Assembly: GCF_020883455.1 (NCBI RefSeq)
Contig: NZ_CP086615.1
Location: 62,001 to 126,000, forward strand
Origin: Spiribacter halobius
GTDB lineage: Bacteria; Pseudomonadota; Gammaproteobacteria; Nitrococcales; Nitrococcaceae
Direction: 5' to 3'
Length of the DNA: 64,000 nucleotides
Shown in pieces: positions 1 to 17,128 of the stretch. Positions within the stretch are counted from its first letter, which is position 1, and every line of letters starts with the position of its first letter. A program made the translations under genes and the position numbers. The notes under the pieces were generated by a model. That model did not search any database. It worked only from the letters and a program-made list of their open reading frames with translations, and was not told the DNA's origin.

Positions 1-3000
1 CGAGCAGCACCGCGAGCTCCGGGCGGGTGAGTCCCTGTCCCAGCTTGTTGCGCTCGCCGAGGGCGTCGTCGTCCGGCAGCTTCTCCACCAGCCGGTCGAG
101 ACGCCCGGCCCGCTCGAGCTCGCGCATGAAGCGGCCGTGCTCGTCGAGCATCGGCGCCGCCCGCGCCTCCATCAGGCTCAGTCCCTGGGTCTGGCGGTAG
201 TTGTTGGCGAGCACCAGGGACGCCACCTCGTCGGTCATGTCCCGCAGCAGGCGGTTGCGCTGCTTCAGGGTCAGGTCGCCGTCGTCCACAACGCGGTTGA
301 CTAGGATCTTGATGTTGACCTCGTGATCGGAGCAGTCGACGCCGCCGGAGTTGTCGATGGCGTCGCTGTTGACCCGGCCGCCGCCCAGGGCGAAGGCGAC
401 CCGTCCCAGCTGTGTGATGCCGAGGTTGCCGCCCTCGCCGATCACCTTGCAGCGCAGGTCCTCGGCGTCCACGCGCACGGCGTCGTTGGTCTTGTCGCCG
501 ACGTCGGCGTCGCTCTCCTCGGCGGCCTTGACGTAGGTGCCGATGCCGCCGTTCCAGAGCAGGTCCACCGGCGCCCGCAGGATGGCACTGATGAGCTCGG
601 CCGGTGTCAGCCGGCTTGCCTCGATGCCAAGAGCCGCCCGGGACTCCTTCGACAACGGGATCGACTTTGCGCTGCGCGGCCACACACCGCCGCCCCTGGA
701 GATCAGGCTGGTGTCGTAGTCCGCCCAGGTGGAGCGGTCGAGGCCGAACAGGCGCTCACGCTCGACATAGCTGGTCTCCGGGTCGGGATCCGGGTCGAGG
801 AAGATGTGCCGGTGGTCGAAGGCGCCGATCAGCCGGATCTGGCGCGAGAGCAGCATGCCGTTGCCGAAGACGTCGCCGGACATGTCACCGACGCCGACCA
901 CGCTGAACGGCTCGCGCTGGATGTCGCGGCCGAGCTCGCGGAAGTGGCGCTTCACCGCCTCCCACGCGCCGCGGGCGGTAATGCCCATCTTCTTGTGGTC
1001 GTAGCCACTGGAGCCGCCGGAGGCGAAGGCGTCGCGCAGCCAGAAGCCGTACTCCTCGGCCACCGCGTTGGCGTCGTCGGAGAAGGTCGCCGTGCCCTTG
1101 TCGGCCGCCACCACCAGGTACGGGTCGTCGTCGTCGTGGCGCACCACGTCCGGCGGTGGTACCACCGCTCCCTCGACGATGTTGTCGGTGACGTCCAGCA
1201 GTGCGCGGATGAAGGTGCGATAGCACTCCAGCACTTCCGCCTGCAGGGCGCTGCGCTCCTCGGGCAGGTGCTTGCAGACGAACCCGCCCTTCGCGCCCAC
1301 TGGCACGATCACGGCGTTCTTCACCATCTGCGCCTTCATCAGCCCAAGGACCTCGGTGCGGAAGTCCTCCCGCCGATCGGACCAGCGCAGGCCGCCGCGG
1401 GCCACCTTGCCGCCGCGCAGGTGCACACCCTCCACCCGCGGCGAGTAGACGAAGATCTCATAGGCCGGCACGGGTTTGGGCACGCCGGGTATGGCGTCGG
1501 GCCGGAGCTTGAAGGCGAGATACCCGCGCGCCCGGCCGTCGCCGTCGCGCCGGAAGTAGTTGCTGCGCAGCGTCGCCTGCACGGCGGCGAGGAGGCGGCG
1601 CAGGATGCGGTCCTCGTCGAGGCTTGCCACCGCCTCCAGCGCACCCTCCAGGGTCTCCGCCAGCCGCTCGGCACGGGCGTCGTCGCGCCGCTCCGGATCG
1701 AGGCGGGCGCGGAACAGGGCCACCAGCGAGGCGGCGATGTCCGGGTTGGCGGCCAGCGTCTCCTCGACGTAGGCCTGGCTGTAGCTGGTGCCGGCCTGGC
1801 GCAGGTAGTGGGCGTAGGCGCGCAGGATGACGATGTCCCGCCAGCCGAGGCCGGCGGCGAGGACCAGGCGGTTGAAGCCGTCATCCTCGGCCTCGTGCCG
1901 CCAGACCGCCGCGAACGCCTCCTGGAAGGCCTCGCGCACCCGGTCCGTGTCCAGCGTGCCGGCGCCCTCGTGGGCCAGCCCGAAGTCGTGGATCCAGCAG
2001 GGGGTGTCGTCCTCGCGCTCGATGTCGTACGGACGCTCGTCCACCACCTGCACGCCCATGTGCTCGAGCACCGGCAGCACGTCGGACAGGGTGATGGGCT
2101 GCTCGGCATGGAAGAGCTTGAAGCGCAGGGTGCCTTCCGGCGCCTCCAGCGGCCGGTACAGGCTGATCGAGAGATCCCCGGCCCGATGCAGCGTCTCCAG
2201 GCGCTCGATATCCAGCGCGGCCGCCCGGGGGCTCGTGTCCTCCCGGTAGGCGGCGCCGAAGCCGTCGCCATAGCGCTGGTGCAGCGCGGTGCCGCGCTCC
2301 TCGCCGTAGTGCTCGAGCAGCGCCCGGTAGAGGTCGTCCGACCAGGAGCGCATGGTGTCGGCTATGCGCCGCTCCAGCGCGGCGTGGTCGTAGGCCGGGC
2401 GGCCGGGTGTGCGCAGGTGCACGATGAAATGGATGCGCGCCAGCACCGCCTCGGAGAGCTGGACCGAGAACTCCGAGTGCGCGGCGTCGAAGGTCTCGGC
2501 GAGGATTTCCTGCATCCGCTGGCGCACCTCGGTGTTGTAGCGCTCCCGGGGGGCGTAGACGAGGCAGGAGACGAAGCGCCCGAACGGGTCGTAACGCACG
2601 AACAGCCGCACCCGCTGGCGCTCCTGCAGCTGCAGGATGCCGAGCGCGGTGGCATAGAGCTCGTCCACCGAGGACTGGAACAGCTCGTCCCGCGGGTAGG
2701 TCTCGATGATGTTCACCAGCGCCTTGCCGGCGTGGCTGTTGGGGCGCAGGTCCGCCCGCGCCAGCACCGCCTCGACCTTGCGCCGCAGCAGCGGGATGGT
2801 GCGCGGATTGCGGTTGTAGGCCGCGGAGGTGTAGAGCCCGAGGAAGCGGTGCTCGCCGATGACCTCGCCCCTGGCGTTGTAGCGCTTGACGCCGATGTAG
2901 TCCATGTAGCCCGGCCGGTGCACCGTGGCGCGGCTGCTGGACTTGGTCAGTACCAGCGGATCCGGGTCGCGGGCGCGACTGCGCAGGTCGTCCGGCAGGG

Positions 3001-3822
3001 CGTCGAAGCTTGCGGAGATGCGCTGGCGGCTGCCGCCGTCGCGCAGCAGGCCGAGGCCCGAGTCGGCGACGGCTTGCAGGACGTCACGGCCGCGGCGCTG
3101 CCGCAGGTCGTAGCGCCGGTAGCCGAGAAAGGTGAAGTGGTCCGCTGCCACCCAGCGCAGGAACTCCACGACCTCGTCGACGTACTCGCCGTCGACGCCC
3201 GGCGGGTTGCGGCGCAGGGCGCGCACGGCGGTATCCACCTGGCCGCGCATCGCCTTCCAGTCGGCGACGGTGACCTCGACGTCCTCCAGCACCGCCCGGA
3301 GGTCGTCATGAATGGCCTGCAGCCGCTCGGGGCGGCTCTGGCGGTCGACCTCGAAGTGCATCCAGGCCTCGGTGACGCCATGCCGGTCGCCATCCGCCAG
3401 CAGCCCCGTGAGGCGGTCGCCGTCGCGGGCGACGGTGAGCACCGGATGGATGATGAGGTGGATGGTGAGCCCGTGGCGGTTGAGCGCCATGGACAGGGAG
3501 TCCACCAGGAACGGCCGGTCGTCGGTGACGATCTGCACGACGCTGTGGGTGCACTCCCAGCCGTTCTGCTCCGGGTCCGGGTTGTAGACGTGGATGAGCG
3601 GCTGTCCCGGCGTTCGCCGTCCGCCCAGGGTCCAGTGGGAGAGCGCGGCGCCGTAGAGGTTACCGACGTCGCTGTAGCCGATATCCTCGGGCGCGAGGCC
3701 GGCGTAGTAGATCCGCACGAAGCGCTCGACGTCCGCCACCTGGTCCTGGGACCAGCGTTCGCGCACGCGCTCGACGGTCGCCTCGATGGCCGCTTCGCGA
3801 AGCTCGTTGTCGCTGCCGTTCT

Positions 3823-3826
<4 letters not shown>
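1..3826 (-). CDS. gdhB: NAD-specific glutamate dehydrogenase, large type (3' end outside window)
   Basis: Oxidative deamination of glutamate to 2-oxoglutarate with NAD in the cytosol. About 1,275 codons are visible; the gene runs off the left edge, and the family is usually about 1,600 residues, so roughly the C-terminal fifth is missing. The start is the ATG at 3826, with GAGGAG seven bases upstream; this ATG overlaps the stop of the upstream KAS III-like gene (ATGA), so the two are translationally coupled. The protein begins MKNGSDNELREAAIEA and shows the Lys-containing catalytic segment PVGAKGGFVCK, followed by GDMSGDVFGNGML and NGGIGTYVK, all typical of the large bacterial NAD-GDH family. 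Identity is confident; the symbol follows the Pseudomonas usage. A long plus-strand open frame over this gene is a G+C-driven shadow. Confidence 0.93.
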
Positions 3827-4926
<1,100 letters not shown>

Positions 4927-5001
4927 TCGTTCCTGGTTCCGGTCTGCGTTCTGTGCGCCTTCGGCGCGGGTTTATCTCTGCGGTTCTGGCCTCGGTGCCG
5001 G

Positions 5002-5115
5002 GGGCGAGGTGGGCGGTGACCCTTTTCGGGACACGCCGTGGATCCATCCCTGGAGGCTCCACTGCGGCATCCCTGCCGCAGAGGGTCCCGAAATGGGTCA
5101 CCACCCACCTCGCCC
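5002..5115 (+). repeat. Covarying hairpin repeat, copy 1
   Basis: First of seven copies in the window. Outer arms at about 5002-5032 and 5085-5115 are complementary with a few mismatches and enclose the family core (ACACGCCGTG... and an inner hairpin CTGCGGC/GCCGCAG around a TCCCT loop). It lies upstream of the KAS III-like gene and downstream of lpdA. No transposase is adjacent. Confidence 0.85.
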
Positions 5116-5301
5116 GCACCCGCCGGGGCGCGGTCAGGTGTGGTCGCAGCGCCACCGCTGGTGGGGGATGGTTGGGGCGTGCAAGCGCTGCGCGCTCGCA
5201 CGCCTGTTTACACTCCACCTTTCACCGCGGCGGGGATGCCTGCCCGTGCGCCTGAATTCTCCTCCTCTCAAGAAGGCCCGAGCTGCCACCATGCGGTGAT
5301 G

Positions 5302-5412
5302 GGCGGGGATCGGGTGCTCCTTCCCGGGACCCTTTGCGGCATGGATGCCGCAATGGAGCCTACAGGGATGTATTCACGGCGTGTCCCGGGAAGGAGCACC
5401 CGATCCCCGCCT
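5302..5412 (-). repeat. Covarying hairpin repeat, copy 2
   Basis: Same family in reverse orientation. The outer arms 5302-5330 and 5384-5412 are perfectly complementary over 29 bp and are unrelated in sequence to the arms of copy 1. The inner stem is the TGCGGC/GCCGCA variant. It sits 35 bp beyond the end of lpdA and may act as a transcription end for the PDH operon. Confidence 0.87.
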
Positions 5413-5447
5413 GGGCAACCGCCGTGATGTAACACTCAAGGCACGCT

Positions 5448-7238
5448 TCACGCCTTCTTTTTCTTCGGAATGTACAGATCCGTCAGCGTCCCCGCCGCGG
5501 CCTCCGCCGCCATGCCTACCGTCTCCGAGAGGGTCGGGTGGGGATGGATGGTGAGGCCGATGTCGTGCATGTCCGCGCCCATCTCGATGGCCAGGCCCAC
5601 CTCTGCGATCAGGTCGCCCGCGTTGGGGCCGACGATGCCGGCGCCGATCACCTGCTCGGTGTCGGCGTCGAAGATCAGCTTGGTGATGCCCTCGTCGCGG
5701 CCGAGGGAGAGCGAGCGGCCGTTGGCGGCCCAGGGGAAGTTGCCGATCTCCACCTTGCGGCCTTCCGCCTTCGCGTGCTCCTGGGTCACACCCACCCAGG
5801 CCACCTCGGGGTCGGTGTAGGCGACCGAAGGAATGACCCGGGCGTCGAAGGCGCTCTTCTCCCCGGCGGCGCATTCCGCGGCCACCTTGCCCTCGTGCAC
5901 CGCCTTGTGGGCAAGCATGGGCTGGCCGATGATGTCGCCGATGGCGTAGATGTGCGCGACGCTGGTGCGCATGTGCTCGTCGGCGCGGATGCAGCGGCTG
6001 TCGTCCAGCTCGACGCCGGTGGCCTCGATGTTGATGAGATCCGTGTTCGGCCGCCGGCCGACGGAGACCAGCACGCGGTCGAAGGTGTCCTTCTCCGGCG
6101 TCTTCTCGCCCTCGAAGTGAACCGTCACCGACTTCGCGCCCGGCTCCATCTTCGTGACCTTGCTGTTCAGGAAGACGTTGGCGTAGCGCTTGTCGATGAT
6201 CTTGCGGAAGGGCTTGACGATGTCCGGGTCGGCGCCGGCCATGACCCGGTCCAGCATCTCCACCACGGTGATCTCGCTGCCGAGGGCGTGGTAGACCGAG
6301 GCCATCTCCAGGCCGATGATGCCGCCGCCCACCACCAGCAGGCGCTTCGGCACCTCCTCGAGCTTGAGCGCGTCGGTGGAGTCCATGATGCGCGGGTGGT
6401 CCAGGTCGAAGCCCGGCGGGGCGGCCGGGCGCGAGCCGGCGGCAATGATGCAATTGCGGAAGCTGATGGTGCGCTCGCCGTCGTCGCCTGCCACCTTCAG
6501 ATGATGGTCGTCGACGAAGCCGGCGCGGCCGTGCACCACCTCCACCTTGCGCTGCTTGGCGAGGCCCTTGAGGCCGCCGGTGAGCTTGCCGACGACGCTG
6601 TCCTTCCAGCTGCCGAGCTTCTTCAGGTCGATCTTCGGCTTGCCGAAGCGGATGCCGTTGTCGGCGAAGAACTCCGCCTCGTCGATGACCTTGCCGGCAT
6701 GCAGCAGCGCCTTGGACGGGATGCAGCCGACGTTCAGGCAGACGCCGCCGAGGCTCGGGTAGCGCTCGACGAGGATGGTCTTGAGGCCCAGGTCCGCGGC
6801 CCGGAAGGCGGCGGTGTAGCCGCCCGGGCCGGCGCCGAGGACGACCACGTCGCAGTCGGCATCGGCCGGGGCTGGGCCGCTGGCCGCCGGGGCCGGGCCC
6901 TTGGCGGCGGGTTTCTCCGCAGGGGCCGCTGGCTCGGCCGCCGCCTGCTCCGGCGCCGGCTCGGCCGCCGGCGCCTCCTGGCCGCCGCCGGTGCCCTCGG
7001 CCGGTTCGGCCAGCAGGATGAGGTCTCCCTCGGCGACCTTGTCGCCCACCTTCACCTTCAGCTGCTTCACGGTGCCGGCGAAGGGCGCGGGCACCTCCAT
7101 GGTGGCCTTGTCGCTCTCCAGCGTGATCAGCGACTGCTCGGCCTCGACGGTGTCGCCCTCGGCGACCAGCACCTCGATGATGTCCACCGCGTCGAAATCG
7201 CCGATGTCGGGGACGCGGACTTCCTTTGCTTCTGCCAT
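5448..7238 (-). CDS. lpdA: Dihydrolipoyl dehydrogenase (PDH E3) with N-terminal lipoyl domain
   Basis: E3 of the pyruvate dehydrogenase complex: reoxidises dihydrolipoamide and passes electrons to NAD via FAD. The 596 residues comprise a lipoyl domain (about 1-80, lipoyl-Lys motif ESDKATME), an Ala/Pro-rich flexible linker (about 82-125) and the flavoprotein (about 128-596). The flavoprotein has a dinucleotide-binding [10 protein letters not shown], the redox disulfide [13 protein letters not shown] and the C-terminal His-containing interface [10 protein letters not shown]. The fused lipoyl domain marks it as the PDH-dedicated E3, unlike the lipoyl-less E3 at 62337-63758. It starts at ATG 7238, 20 bp after the aceF stop, and is the last gene of aceE-aceF-lpdA. 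The C-terminus ends in a Lys run (PKKKKA). Confidence 0.96.
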   Translation of the reverse strand: MAEAKEVRVPDIGDFDAVDIIEVLVAEGDTVEAEQSLITLESDKATMEVPAPFAGTVKQLKVKVGDKVAEGDLILLAEPAEGTGGGQEAPAAEPAPEQAAAEPAAPAEKPAAKGPAPAASGPAPADADCDVVVLGAGPGGYTAAFRAADLGLKTILVERYPSLGGVCLNVGCIPSKALLHAGKVIDEAEFFADNGIRFGKPKIDLKKLGSWKDSVVGKLTGGLKGLAKQRKVEVVHGRAGFVDDHHLKVAGDDGERTISFRNCIIAAGSRPAAPPGFDLDHPRIMDSTDALKLEEVPKRLLVVGGGIIGLEMASVYHALGSEITVVEMLDRVMAGADPDIVKPFRKIIDKRYANVFLNSKVTKMEPGAKSVTVHFEGEKTPEKDTFDRVLVSVGRRPNTDLINIEATGVELDDSRCIRADEHMRTSVAHIYAIGDIIGQPMLAHKAVHEGKVAAECAAGEKSAFDARVIPSVAYTDPEVAWVGVTQEHAKAEGRKVEIGNFPWAANGRSLSLGRDEGITKLIFDADTEQVIGAGIVGPNAGDLIAEVGLAIEMGADMHDIGLTIHPHPTLSETVGMAAEAAAGTLTDLYIPKKKKA

Positions 7239-7258
7239 GGCTTGCCGCCCCTCCCGAG

Positions 7259-8980
7259 TTACAGAATCAGCCGGCGCAGGTCACCCAGCAGGCCGGCGAG
7301 GTAGGTGGTGAAGCGTGCCGCGGCGGCGCCGTCGATCACGCGGTGGTCGTAGGAGAGGCTCAAGGGCAGCATCAGGCGCGGGACGAACTGGCTGCCGTCC
7401 CACACCGGCTTCTGGCTCGACTTGGACACCCCGAGGATCGCCACCTCCGGGGCGTTGACGATGGGCGTGAACGCGGTGCCGCCGAGCCCGCCGAGGCTGG
7501 AGATGCTGAACGTGCCGCCCTGCATGTCCCCGGGGCCGAGCTTGCCGTCCCGCGCCTTGCCAGAGAGCGTGGCCAGGTCGGCGGCGATGTCGTAGACGCC
7601 CTTCCTGTCGGCGTCCTTGATCACCGGCACCACCAGGCCCTGCGGGGTGTCCACGGCGACGCCGATGTTGACGTACTTCTTCAGGATCAGCGCATCGCCT
7701 GACGGCTTGAGCGAGCTGTTGAAGTTGGGGAATTCCACCAGCGCACGGGCCGAAGCCTTCACCAGGAAGGCCAACGGCGTGAGCTTCACGCCCGCCTTCT
7801 CCGCGGCGGCCTTCTCCGCCTGGCGGAAGGCCTCCAGCTCGGTGATGTCCGCCTCGTCGAACTGGGTGACATGGGGGACGTTCAGCCAGCTGCGGTGCAG
7901 ATGCGGCCCGGAGAGCTTCTTGATCCGGGACAGCGGCTGCTCCTCGACCTCGCCGAACTTGCTGAAGTCCACCTCGGGGATGGGTGGGATGCCCATGCCG
8001 CCAGCCGCCGCGGGGGCCGCCGCCGGCGCCGCCGCACCAGCGCCGCCCTGCAGGGCGCGCTTGACGAAGGCCTGGACATCCTCGCGGGTGATCCGGCCCT
8101 TACGCCCGGTGCCCTGGACCTGCTCCAGCGGCACGCCAAGCTCGCGGGCGAAGCGGCGCACCGACGGCCCGGCGTGAGCGAGGCGCTGCTTCTCGGGGTC
8201 GATAGGGCGCTCGATGGGCTCGTGGTCCATCTCCAGCGAGCTGTCAGCGGTGGGCCCGCGGGGCGGGATGGAGGGAGCGGCGCCGGCGTCCTCCTCCGGC
8301 AGCGAGGCCGCGCCGCTCGGCGCCTCCTCCTGCGCTGCGGCGGGCGCCGGCGCCTTCTCCGCGGTTGCCGGGGCCGGGGCGCCGCCGCTGGTCTCCAGCC
8401 GCACGATGGGCGTGCCCTCGGAGACCTTGTCCCCGACCTTGATCAGCACCTCGCTGACCTTGCCCGCCTGGGGCGAGGGCACCTCCATCGAGGCCTTGTC
8501 GCTCTCCAGGGTGATCAGCGGCTGCTCGGCCTCCACTTCGTCGCCGGCGGCGACCAGCACCTCGATCACGTCCACGGCGTCGAAGTCGCCGATGTCGGGG
8601 ACGGTGACGGTCTCGGTACCGCCGCCGCCACCGCCACCGGAGGCGCTCGCCGCCGGCGCCTCCTCCGCCGGGGCCGCCTCGGGCTTCTCGCCACCGGCGT
8701 CCTTGTCCGCTGCTGCGGCGTCGTCGCCGCCACCCTCGCCGGCGACCTCGAGCTTGATCACGGCAGTGCCCTCGGCGACCTTGTCGCCGACCCCGACCAG
8801 CACCTCCTTCACCGTCCCCGCCTCCGGGCAGGGCACCTCCATGGTGGCCTTGTCGCTCTCCAGCGTGATCAGCGAGTCCTCCGCCTGGACCTGGTCGCCA
8901 GCGGATACCAGCACCTCGATCACGTCCACGGCATCGAAGTCGCCGATGTCGGGGACGTGGATTTCCTTCACCTCTGCCAC
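7259..8980 (-). CDS. aceF: Pyruvate dehydrogenase E2, dihydrolipoyl acetyltransferase
   Basis: Forms the PDH core and transfers acetyl groups from lipoamide to CoA. In order, the 573 residues contain two lipoyl domains (about 1-78 and 118-196, both with ESDKA lipoylation sites) and Ala/Pro/Glu-rich linkers. A peripheral subunit-binding domain follows (about 250-285, [10 protein letters not shown]...[11 protein letters not shown]), then the catalytic acetyltransferase domain with [10 protein letters not shown] near the C-terminus. Two lipoyl domains is within the family range of one to three. The start is ATG 8980 with an AGGAGGATT-type ribosome site. It lies 73 bp downstream of aceE and 20 bp upstream of lpdA in one operon. 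Confidence 0.97.
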   Translation of the reverse strand: MAEVKEIHVPDIGDFDAVDVIEVLVSAGDQVQAEDSLITLESDKATMEVPCPEAGTVKEVLVGVGDKVAEGTAVIKLEVAGEGGGDDAAAADKDAGGEKPEAAPAEEAPAASASGGGGGGGTETVTVPDIGDFDAVDVIEVLVAAGDEVEAEQPLITLESDKASMEVPSPQAGKVSEVLIKVGDKVSEGTPIVRLETSGGAPAPATAEKAPAPAAAQEEAPSGAASLPEEDAGAAPSIPPRGPTADSSLEMDHEPIERPIDPEKQRLAHAGPSVRRFARELGVPLEQVQGTGRKGRITREDVQAFVKRALQGGAGAAAPAAAPAAAGGMGIPPIPEVDFSKFGEVEEQPLSRIKKLSGPHLHRSWLNVPHVTQFDEADITELEAFRQAEKAAAEKAGVKLTPLAFLVKASARALVEFPNFNSSLKPSGDALILKKYVNIGVAVDTPQGLVVPVIKDADRKGVYDIAADLATLSGKARDGKLGPGDMQGGTFSISSLGGLGGTAFTPIVNAPEVAILGVSKSSQKPVWDGSQFVPRLMLPLSLSYDHRVIDGAAAARFTTYLAGLLGDLRRLIL

Positions 8981-9053
8981 GGGGAATCCTCCTGCCGCAG
9001 TGCGCGCGAACGCGGACGGGGCGGCTCCGGGCCGCCCCGTCGTTTCCCAACCC

Positions 9054-11735
<2,682 letters not shown>

Positions 11736-11868
11736 CGTTCACCTCTCGCTTGGGCCGCGGCGCGGCTGGCTGTCCGGTTCGGAAATTCGGCCTCGGGCCG
11801 GCTGCCTGCCGCCCGAGTATAGACACAGGCCGGGGCCTTCGTGGTGTTCGGGAAAGCCACGCAGGCCC

Positions 11869-11887
11869 TTGTTGCACCGCAAAAAAA
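11869..11887. promoter_or_regulatory. TGTTGC-N3-GCAA motif upstream of aceE
   Basis: The sequence TTGTTGCACCGCAA followed by an A-run lies 134-152 bp upstream of aceE. It matches the TG-N-TGC-N3-GCAA pattern that I recall for PhbF/PhaR-type PHB regulators. A second similar site is at 12036-12057. Function is inference. Confidence 0.35.
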
Positions 11888-11935
11888 CGCCTGCTGGCCA
11901 AGACGCACACGCTAACGCAGCAGCCCGCGTCTGTC

Positions 11936-11952
11936 GTCTCATGATTTGAGAC
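11936..11952. promoter_or_regulatory. Short palindrome GTCTCA-N5-TGAGAC
   Basis: A perfect 6-bp inverted repeat about 200 bp upstream of aceE, inside a larger imperfect dyad (GCGTCT...AGACGC). It could be an operator or part of a leader hairpin; no regulator can be named. Confidence 0.25.
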
Positions 11953-12035
11953 GCAGGCGATCAAATAGTGTGAGCAGGAAGGCAAAAACATGCTGCGCTG
12001 CCGCAAGAATCCCGGCAGCGCATTGATCCGGCAGC

Positions 12036-12057
12036 TTTGTTGCGACGCAGCGGAAAA
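12036..12057. promoter_or_regulatory. TGTTGC-N3-GCAG motif followed by A-tract
   Basis: TTTGTTGCGACGCAGCGG followed by AAAAAA contains the small palindrome TGCG-A-CGCA. The same core, inverted, occurs just upstream of the -35 of the formate dehydrogenase operon (26613-26625). It lies between hemF and aceE, about 300 bp from the aceE start. The resemblance to PHB-regulator sites is a pattern match only. Confidence 0.35.
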
Positions 12058-12140
12058 AATCTGCTGATTAGCAACGCGCTTCTGCTATCACGGCGCCAGG
12101 AACCCGCGGCGCTGGAGCTACTGTAGCGGCCGTGCCGGGC

Positions 12141-12246
12141 GCGAGGCGGGGCAGGAGCGCCCGGGACACGCTGTGAATACGTCCCTGTAAGCTCGTAGGC
12201 GAGGTCCCTCTCGCCTACGGTCCCGGTCGCTCCTGCCCCGCCTCGC
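12141..12246 (+). repeat. Covarying hairpin repeat, copy 3
   Basis: Outer arms 12141-12167 and 12220-12246 are complementary over 27 bp with one or two mismatches. The core has the GTAGGCGA/TCGCCTAC inner-stem variant. Located 42 bp beyond the stop codon of hemF. Confidence 0.86.
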
Positions 12247-12288
12247 TCGGCCGACGTGGGTACCCGCCGCCGCGCGTATACCGGGGTG

Positions 12289-13975
<1,687 letters not shown>

Positions 13976-14180
13976 CAGAGCCTCCCCGGAAGCGGGAAAA
14001 TCGCGGGATGACGTAACTGCCCAAGTCTTGCCGCGGCCTCGCGGGCCCCCCACCGGCCGTGCCCGGTGCGGTGCGGGGCAGAAGCCCCGAGCGCGGGCGC
14101 CGCATACCCGGCCAGGCACCCACGCTGCCGTACCCCGGCGGCCGCGGAAAACAAGTTCGGCCTGCGCCGCCGACCAATGC

Positions 14181-16574
14181 TCATCGGCCACCCCCCGCCC
14201 GGCGCAGCGCATCCAGATGGCGGCGCAGCTTCTGCAGCTGGGGGGAGAGGACCTTGGTGGTGCCGGCGGCCCGGTCGTAGGCATCCTTCAGCAGCGCCGC
14301 GCCCTCCGCGCCACGGCCCGTGTCCCGGAGCAGCGCCGCCAGCCGGCAGAGACTGTCCACGTGCAGGCTGCTGTCGATCCCCATGATGCGCTCCAGCCGC
14401 CCCACCGCATCCCGCAGCAGCGGCTCCGCCTGATCCACCCGGCGCGCGTCCGCGTACAGTCCGCCGAGCTCCGCCGCCGTCATCGCCGTGTTCGGGTGAT
14501 CCAGCCCGTAGAGCTCCGACCAGATCGCCAGATTCTCCCGGTACAGCGGCTCCGCCTCGTCGTAGCGGCGCGTCTCCCGCAGCAGGTCCGCCAGGTTGTT
14601 GACGCTGGTGGCTGTCGCCGGATGGCGCTCGCCGACCACCGCCTTCCAGACGGCCACCGCCTCGCGGTAGAGGGTCTCCGCCTCCTCGCGCTGGCCGGTG
14701 ACGTCCAGCACCCCGGCCAGATTGTGCAGTGTCGTGGCCGTCTCCGCGTGCTCGCGGCCGAGGGCCGCGGTGCGGATCTCCAGCGCCCGGCGGAAGCAGC
14801 GCTCCGCCTCGGGGAAGCGCTCCAGGGCGTCCAGCGTGGTGCCCAGGTTATGCAGGCCGGCGGCCGTCGCCGGATGCCCCGGGCCGAACAGCGTCTGCGT
14901 GATGTCCAGCGCCTCGCGGTACCGGGCTTCGGCGCCGGCGTAGTCGTGGCCGGCGTAGAGTAGGCCGCCGAGGTTGTCCAGGGCGCTGGCCAGCGCGGGA
15001 TGGGTGTCGCCGTAATGGCGGCGGGCGAGCTTGACGGCGCGCTCGAAGGGGGCGCGGGCGCGCTCCAGATGGTTCGCCGCCCGGTGCACGGCACCGAGGT
15101 TGGTCAGGTGCGGGATCAGCGCCGCGTCCTCGCGCCCGAGCGTCGCCTCGCGGGCCGCGAGCAGCCTGGCATAGGCCGAAGTTGCGCCGTCCAGGTCGTC
15201 GTTCGCTTCGAGGGTGGCGGCCAGGGCCGCACGGGTGGAGCGCGTGTCGGGGTGGTCCTCGCCGAGCGTTGTCTCCCTGAGCTCGAGCGCCTCTCTCAGG
15301 GGTGCCGCCGCGCCCGCCTGGTCGCCGGCCGCCGAGCGGCTAAGCGCGAGCTGATGCGCCGCCGCCGCCCGCGTCGGGCTCTCTGGCGCCAGGGCCTGCA
15401 GTCGGGTGTAGGCGGCTTCGCGCACGGCGCGGGCGGCGTCCGGCGCTTCCAGCTGCTCGAGGATGCGGCCGGCGCCGTCGTGGGCGAGGGCCATGCGCTC
15501 CACCTCCCCCGACTTGCGGCGCAGTGTGTCCAGAGCCTGGATCAGATGGCTGATGGCGGTGTCCCGAGCCGGCAGCTCCGCCCACAGGCTCTGCCAGGCA
15601 AAGGGTGCGCCGCGCCAGGCCGCCAGGGCCTCCGGCCGGGCCAGGGTCTCGAGCAGCCCGGTCCAGTCCGCGGCGAGCGCCAGATGGCGGGCGCGGGCGA
15701 GCGGCTCGTCGATCACCGCCGCAAGGCGGGCGTGGCAGGCCCGGCGCTCGGCACCCCCCGGCAGCAGCGTGCGGGCGACGGCGTCCCGCAGGCCCGCGTG
15801 GCGTAAGCGCCAGCGTCTGCCGTCCTGCAGCACCAGCGGATCGCCGGCGGGTTCCGGCAGGCCCAGGGCCGCCAGCGTCTCCGCGTCGAGACCAGTGGGG
15901 GCTGCCCAGAGCGCGCCCAGCAGCGGGACCCGCTCCGGCCCGACGTCCGCGAGCGCCGCGGCGACGGGGTCCTCGGCGCCGGCATAGTCCGGCAGCAGCG
16001 TGGCCGGGTCAGCCTCGCGGTTCATGTCGAGCCGCTCCCAGCCGAGCTCGCGCAGGCGCTCGGCGAGCAGCCCGCGGCGCGCGGTGGCCACCAGGGTGAC
16101 CCCCGGCGGCAGGTGCGCCGGCAGCCAGTCCGGCTCGCCGGTGAGGTCGCTGCCGGTGATGCGGTCGAGGTCGTCGATGACGATGAGCGCCGGCCCGGTG
16201 CCGAGGCGCGCGAGCCACCCGGGCAGCGCCTCGCGCAGGCCGGACTCATCCAGCGGCAGGGCGTCGGCGGCGTCCAGTTGCCGGCGCAGCCGGGTCAGCA
16301 GCCCGTGGATCACGCCCGCGGGGCTGTCGCGGTCCGGTGCCAGTCCGGCCGCGTGGACGTGGCACCAGCGGCCTTCCCGAGCGGCGGCGAGCCAGGTCCG
16401 GAGCGTCGCCGTGCGGCCGCTCATCTCCGGGCCGGTGAGCAGCAGCCGGCGGCCGCCGCGGGCACTGTGGCCGAGATGCTCGGCCACGTTGTCGGCCGCC
16501 GGCAGGGGATCGACGTCGAGGCCCGGGGTATTGGCGGCCTCTGGACAGGGGGGCGCGCTGCGCGGCATGTTCAT
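14181..16574 (-). CDS. STAND-like P-loop protein with kinesin-light-chain-type TPR array
   Basis: A 797-residue cytosolic protein. The N-terminal third is a nucleotide-binding domain: Walker A position GPEMSGRT (residues 48-55), with Arg54 replacing the invariant Lys, and Walker [11 protein letters not shown] (129-138). The region from about 390 to 770 is an array of roughly 42-residue tetratricopeptide repeats of the kinesin light chain class ([27 protein letters not shown]). The architecture is that of STAND signal-transduction ATPases, but no effector domain is seen. The Arg substitution predicts weak or absent ATP hydrolysis. Start at ATG 16574, divergent from moaE with 90 bp between. It ends 205 bp before the biotin-ligase-like gene. 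Function unknown. Confidence 0.8.
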   Translation of the reverse strand: MNMPRSAPPCPEAANTPGLDVDPLPAADNVAEHLGHSARGGRRLLLTGPEMSGRTATLRTWLAAAREGRWCHVHAAGLAPDRDSPAGVIHGLLTRLRRQLDAADALPLDESGLREALPGWLARLGTGPALIVIDDLDRITGSDLTGEPDWLPAHLPPGVTLVATARRGLLAERLRELGWERLDMNREADPATLLPDYAGAEDPVAAALADVGPERVPLLGALWAAPTGLDAETLAALGLPEPAGDPLVLQDGRRWRLRHAGLRDAVARTLLPGGAERRACHARLAAVIDEPLARARHLALAADWTGLLETLARPEALAAWRGAPFAWQSLWAELPARDTAISHLIQALDTLRRKSGEVERMALAHDGAGRILEQLEAPDAARAVREAAYTRLQALAPESPTRAAAAHQLALSRSAAGDQAGAAAPLREALELRETTLGEDHPDTRSTRAALAATLEANDDLDGATSAYARLLAAREATLGREDAALIPHLTNLGAVHRAANHLERARAPFERAVKLARRHYGDTHPALASALDNLGGLLYAGHDYAGAEARYREALDITQTLFGPGHPATAAGLHNLGTTLDALERFPEAERCFRRALEIRTAALGREHAETATTLHNLAGVLDVTGQREEAETLYREAVAVWKAVVGERHPATATSVNNLADLLRETRRYDEAEPLYRENLAIWSELYGLDHPNTAMTAAELGGLYADARRVDQAEPLLRDAVGRLERIMGIDSSLHVDSLCRLAALLRDTGRGAEGAALLKDAYDRAAGTTKVLSPQLQKLRRHLDALRRAGGGR

Positions 16575-16664
16575 GCTGTCTGCGTGTCACACTATGGGTA
16601 GACGCGACATCTTGCGGCCAACGCCGCCTGTCGCCAAGCGTGTCACCCTCTTGGAGAGAGCAGG

Positions 16665-17099
16665 ATGAGCGAGCACGTCGGCGCTGCGCCGATCGACCTG
16701 GATGCGCTGCTGGAGGCGGGGGACTCCCCCGACGCCGGTGCGCTGGTGGTCTTTGGCGGCACCGTCCGCCGCCACCACGACGGCAAGTCCGTCACCGCCA
16801 TCGAGTATTCCGCCTACGAACCGCTGGCCGAGAGGGCCCTGGCGGAGGTCGAGGCGGAGACCATGGAACGTTTCGACATCCTCTCCTGCCTCATCCGGCA
16901 CCGGGTCGGCAAGCTCGAGGTGGGGGAGCTCAGTGTCGTTGTGGTGGTGCGGGCGGCGCATCGTGCCGAGGCCTTCGAGGCCGGCCGCTACGCCATCGAC
17001 ACGCTGAAGAAGACCGCCCCGGTGTGGAAGCGCGAGGCCTACGCCGACGGCACCGAAGTCTATCTGCAGGGCGAGCCCCTGCCCGGCGCCGGCGCCTGA
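16665..17099 (+). CDS. moaE: Molybdopterin synthase catalytic subunit MoaE
   Basis: Inserts dithiolene sulfurs into cyclic pyranopterin monophosphate using thiocarboxylated MoaD. The 144 residues match the family length. Hallmarks: [56 protein letters not shown] and the catalytic Lys segment [16 protein letters not shown]. An AGAGAGCAGG ribosome site precedes ATG 16665. moaA follows after 29 bp; no moaD or moaC lies between them, and the only MoaD-like gene in the window is on the other strand at 20679-20957. Serves the formate dehydrogenase encoded downstream. Confidence 0.96.
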   Translation: MSEHVGAAPIDLDALLEAGDSPDAGALVVFGGTVRRHHDGKSVTAIEYSAYEPLAERALAEVEAETMERFDILSCLIRHRVGKLEVGELSVVVVVRAAHRAEAFEAGRYAIDTLKKTAPVWKREAYADGTEVYLQGEPLPGAGA

Positions 17100-17128
17100 G
17101 CGCGCCGCGCCCCGGCACCGGAGGAGCC

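Noticed and set aside
11736-12140. tRNA or small RNA gene in the aceE upstream region
   Set aside because: No cloverleaf, no T-run terminator on either strand beyond a lone A-tract; only operator-like motifs are seen.
16640-17128. Longer moaA frame starting upstream
   Set aside because: The upstream codons overlap moaE in another frame and are Arg-rich; ATG 17129 has a strong ribosome site and the standard MoaA N-terminus.
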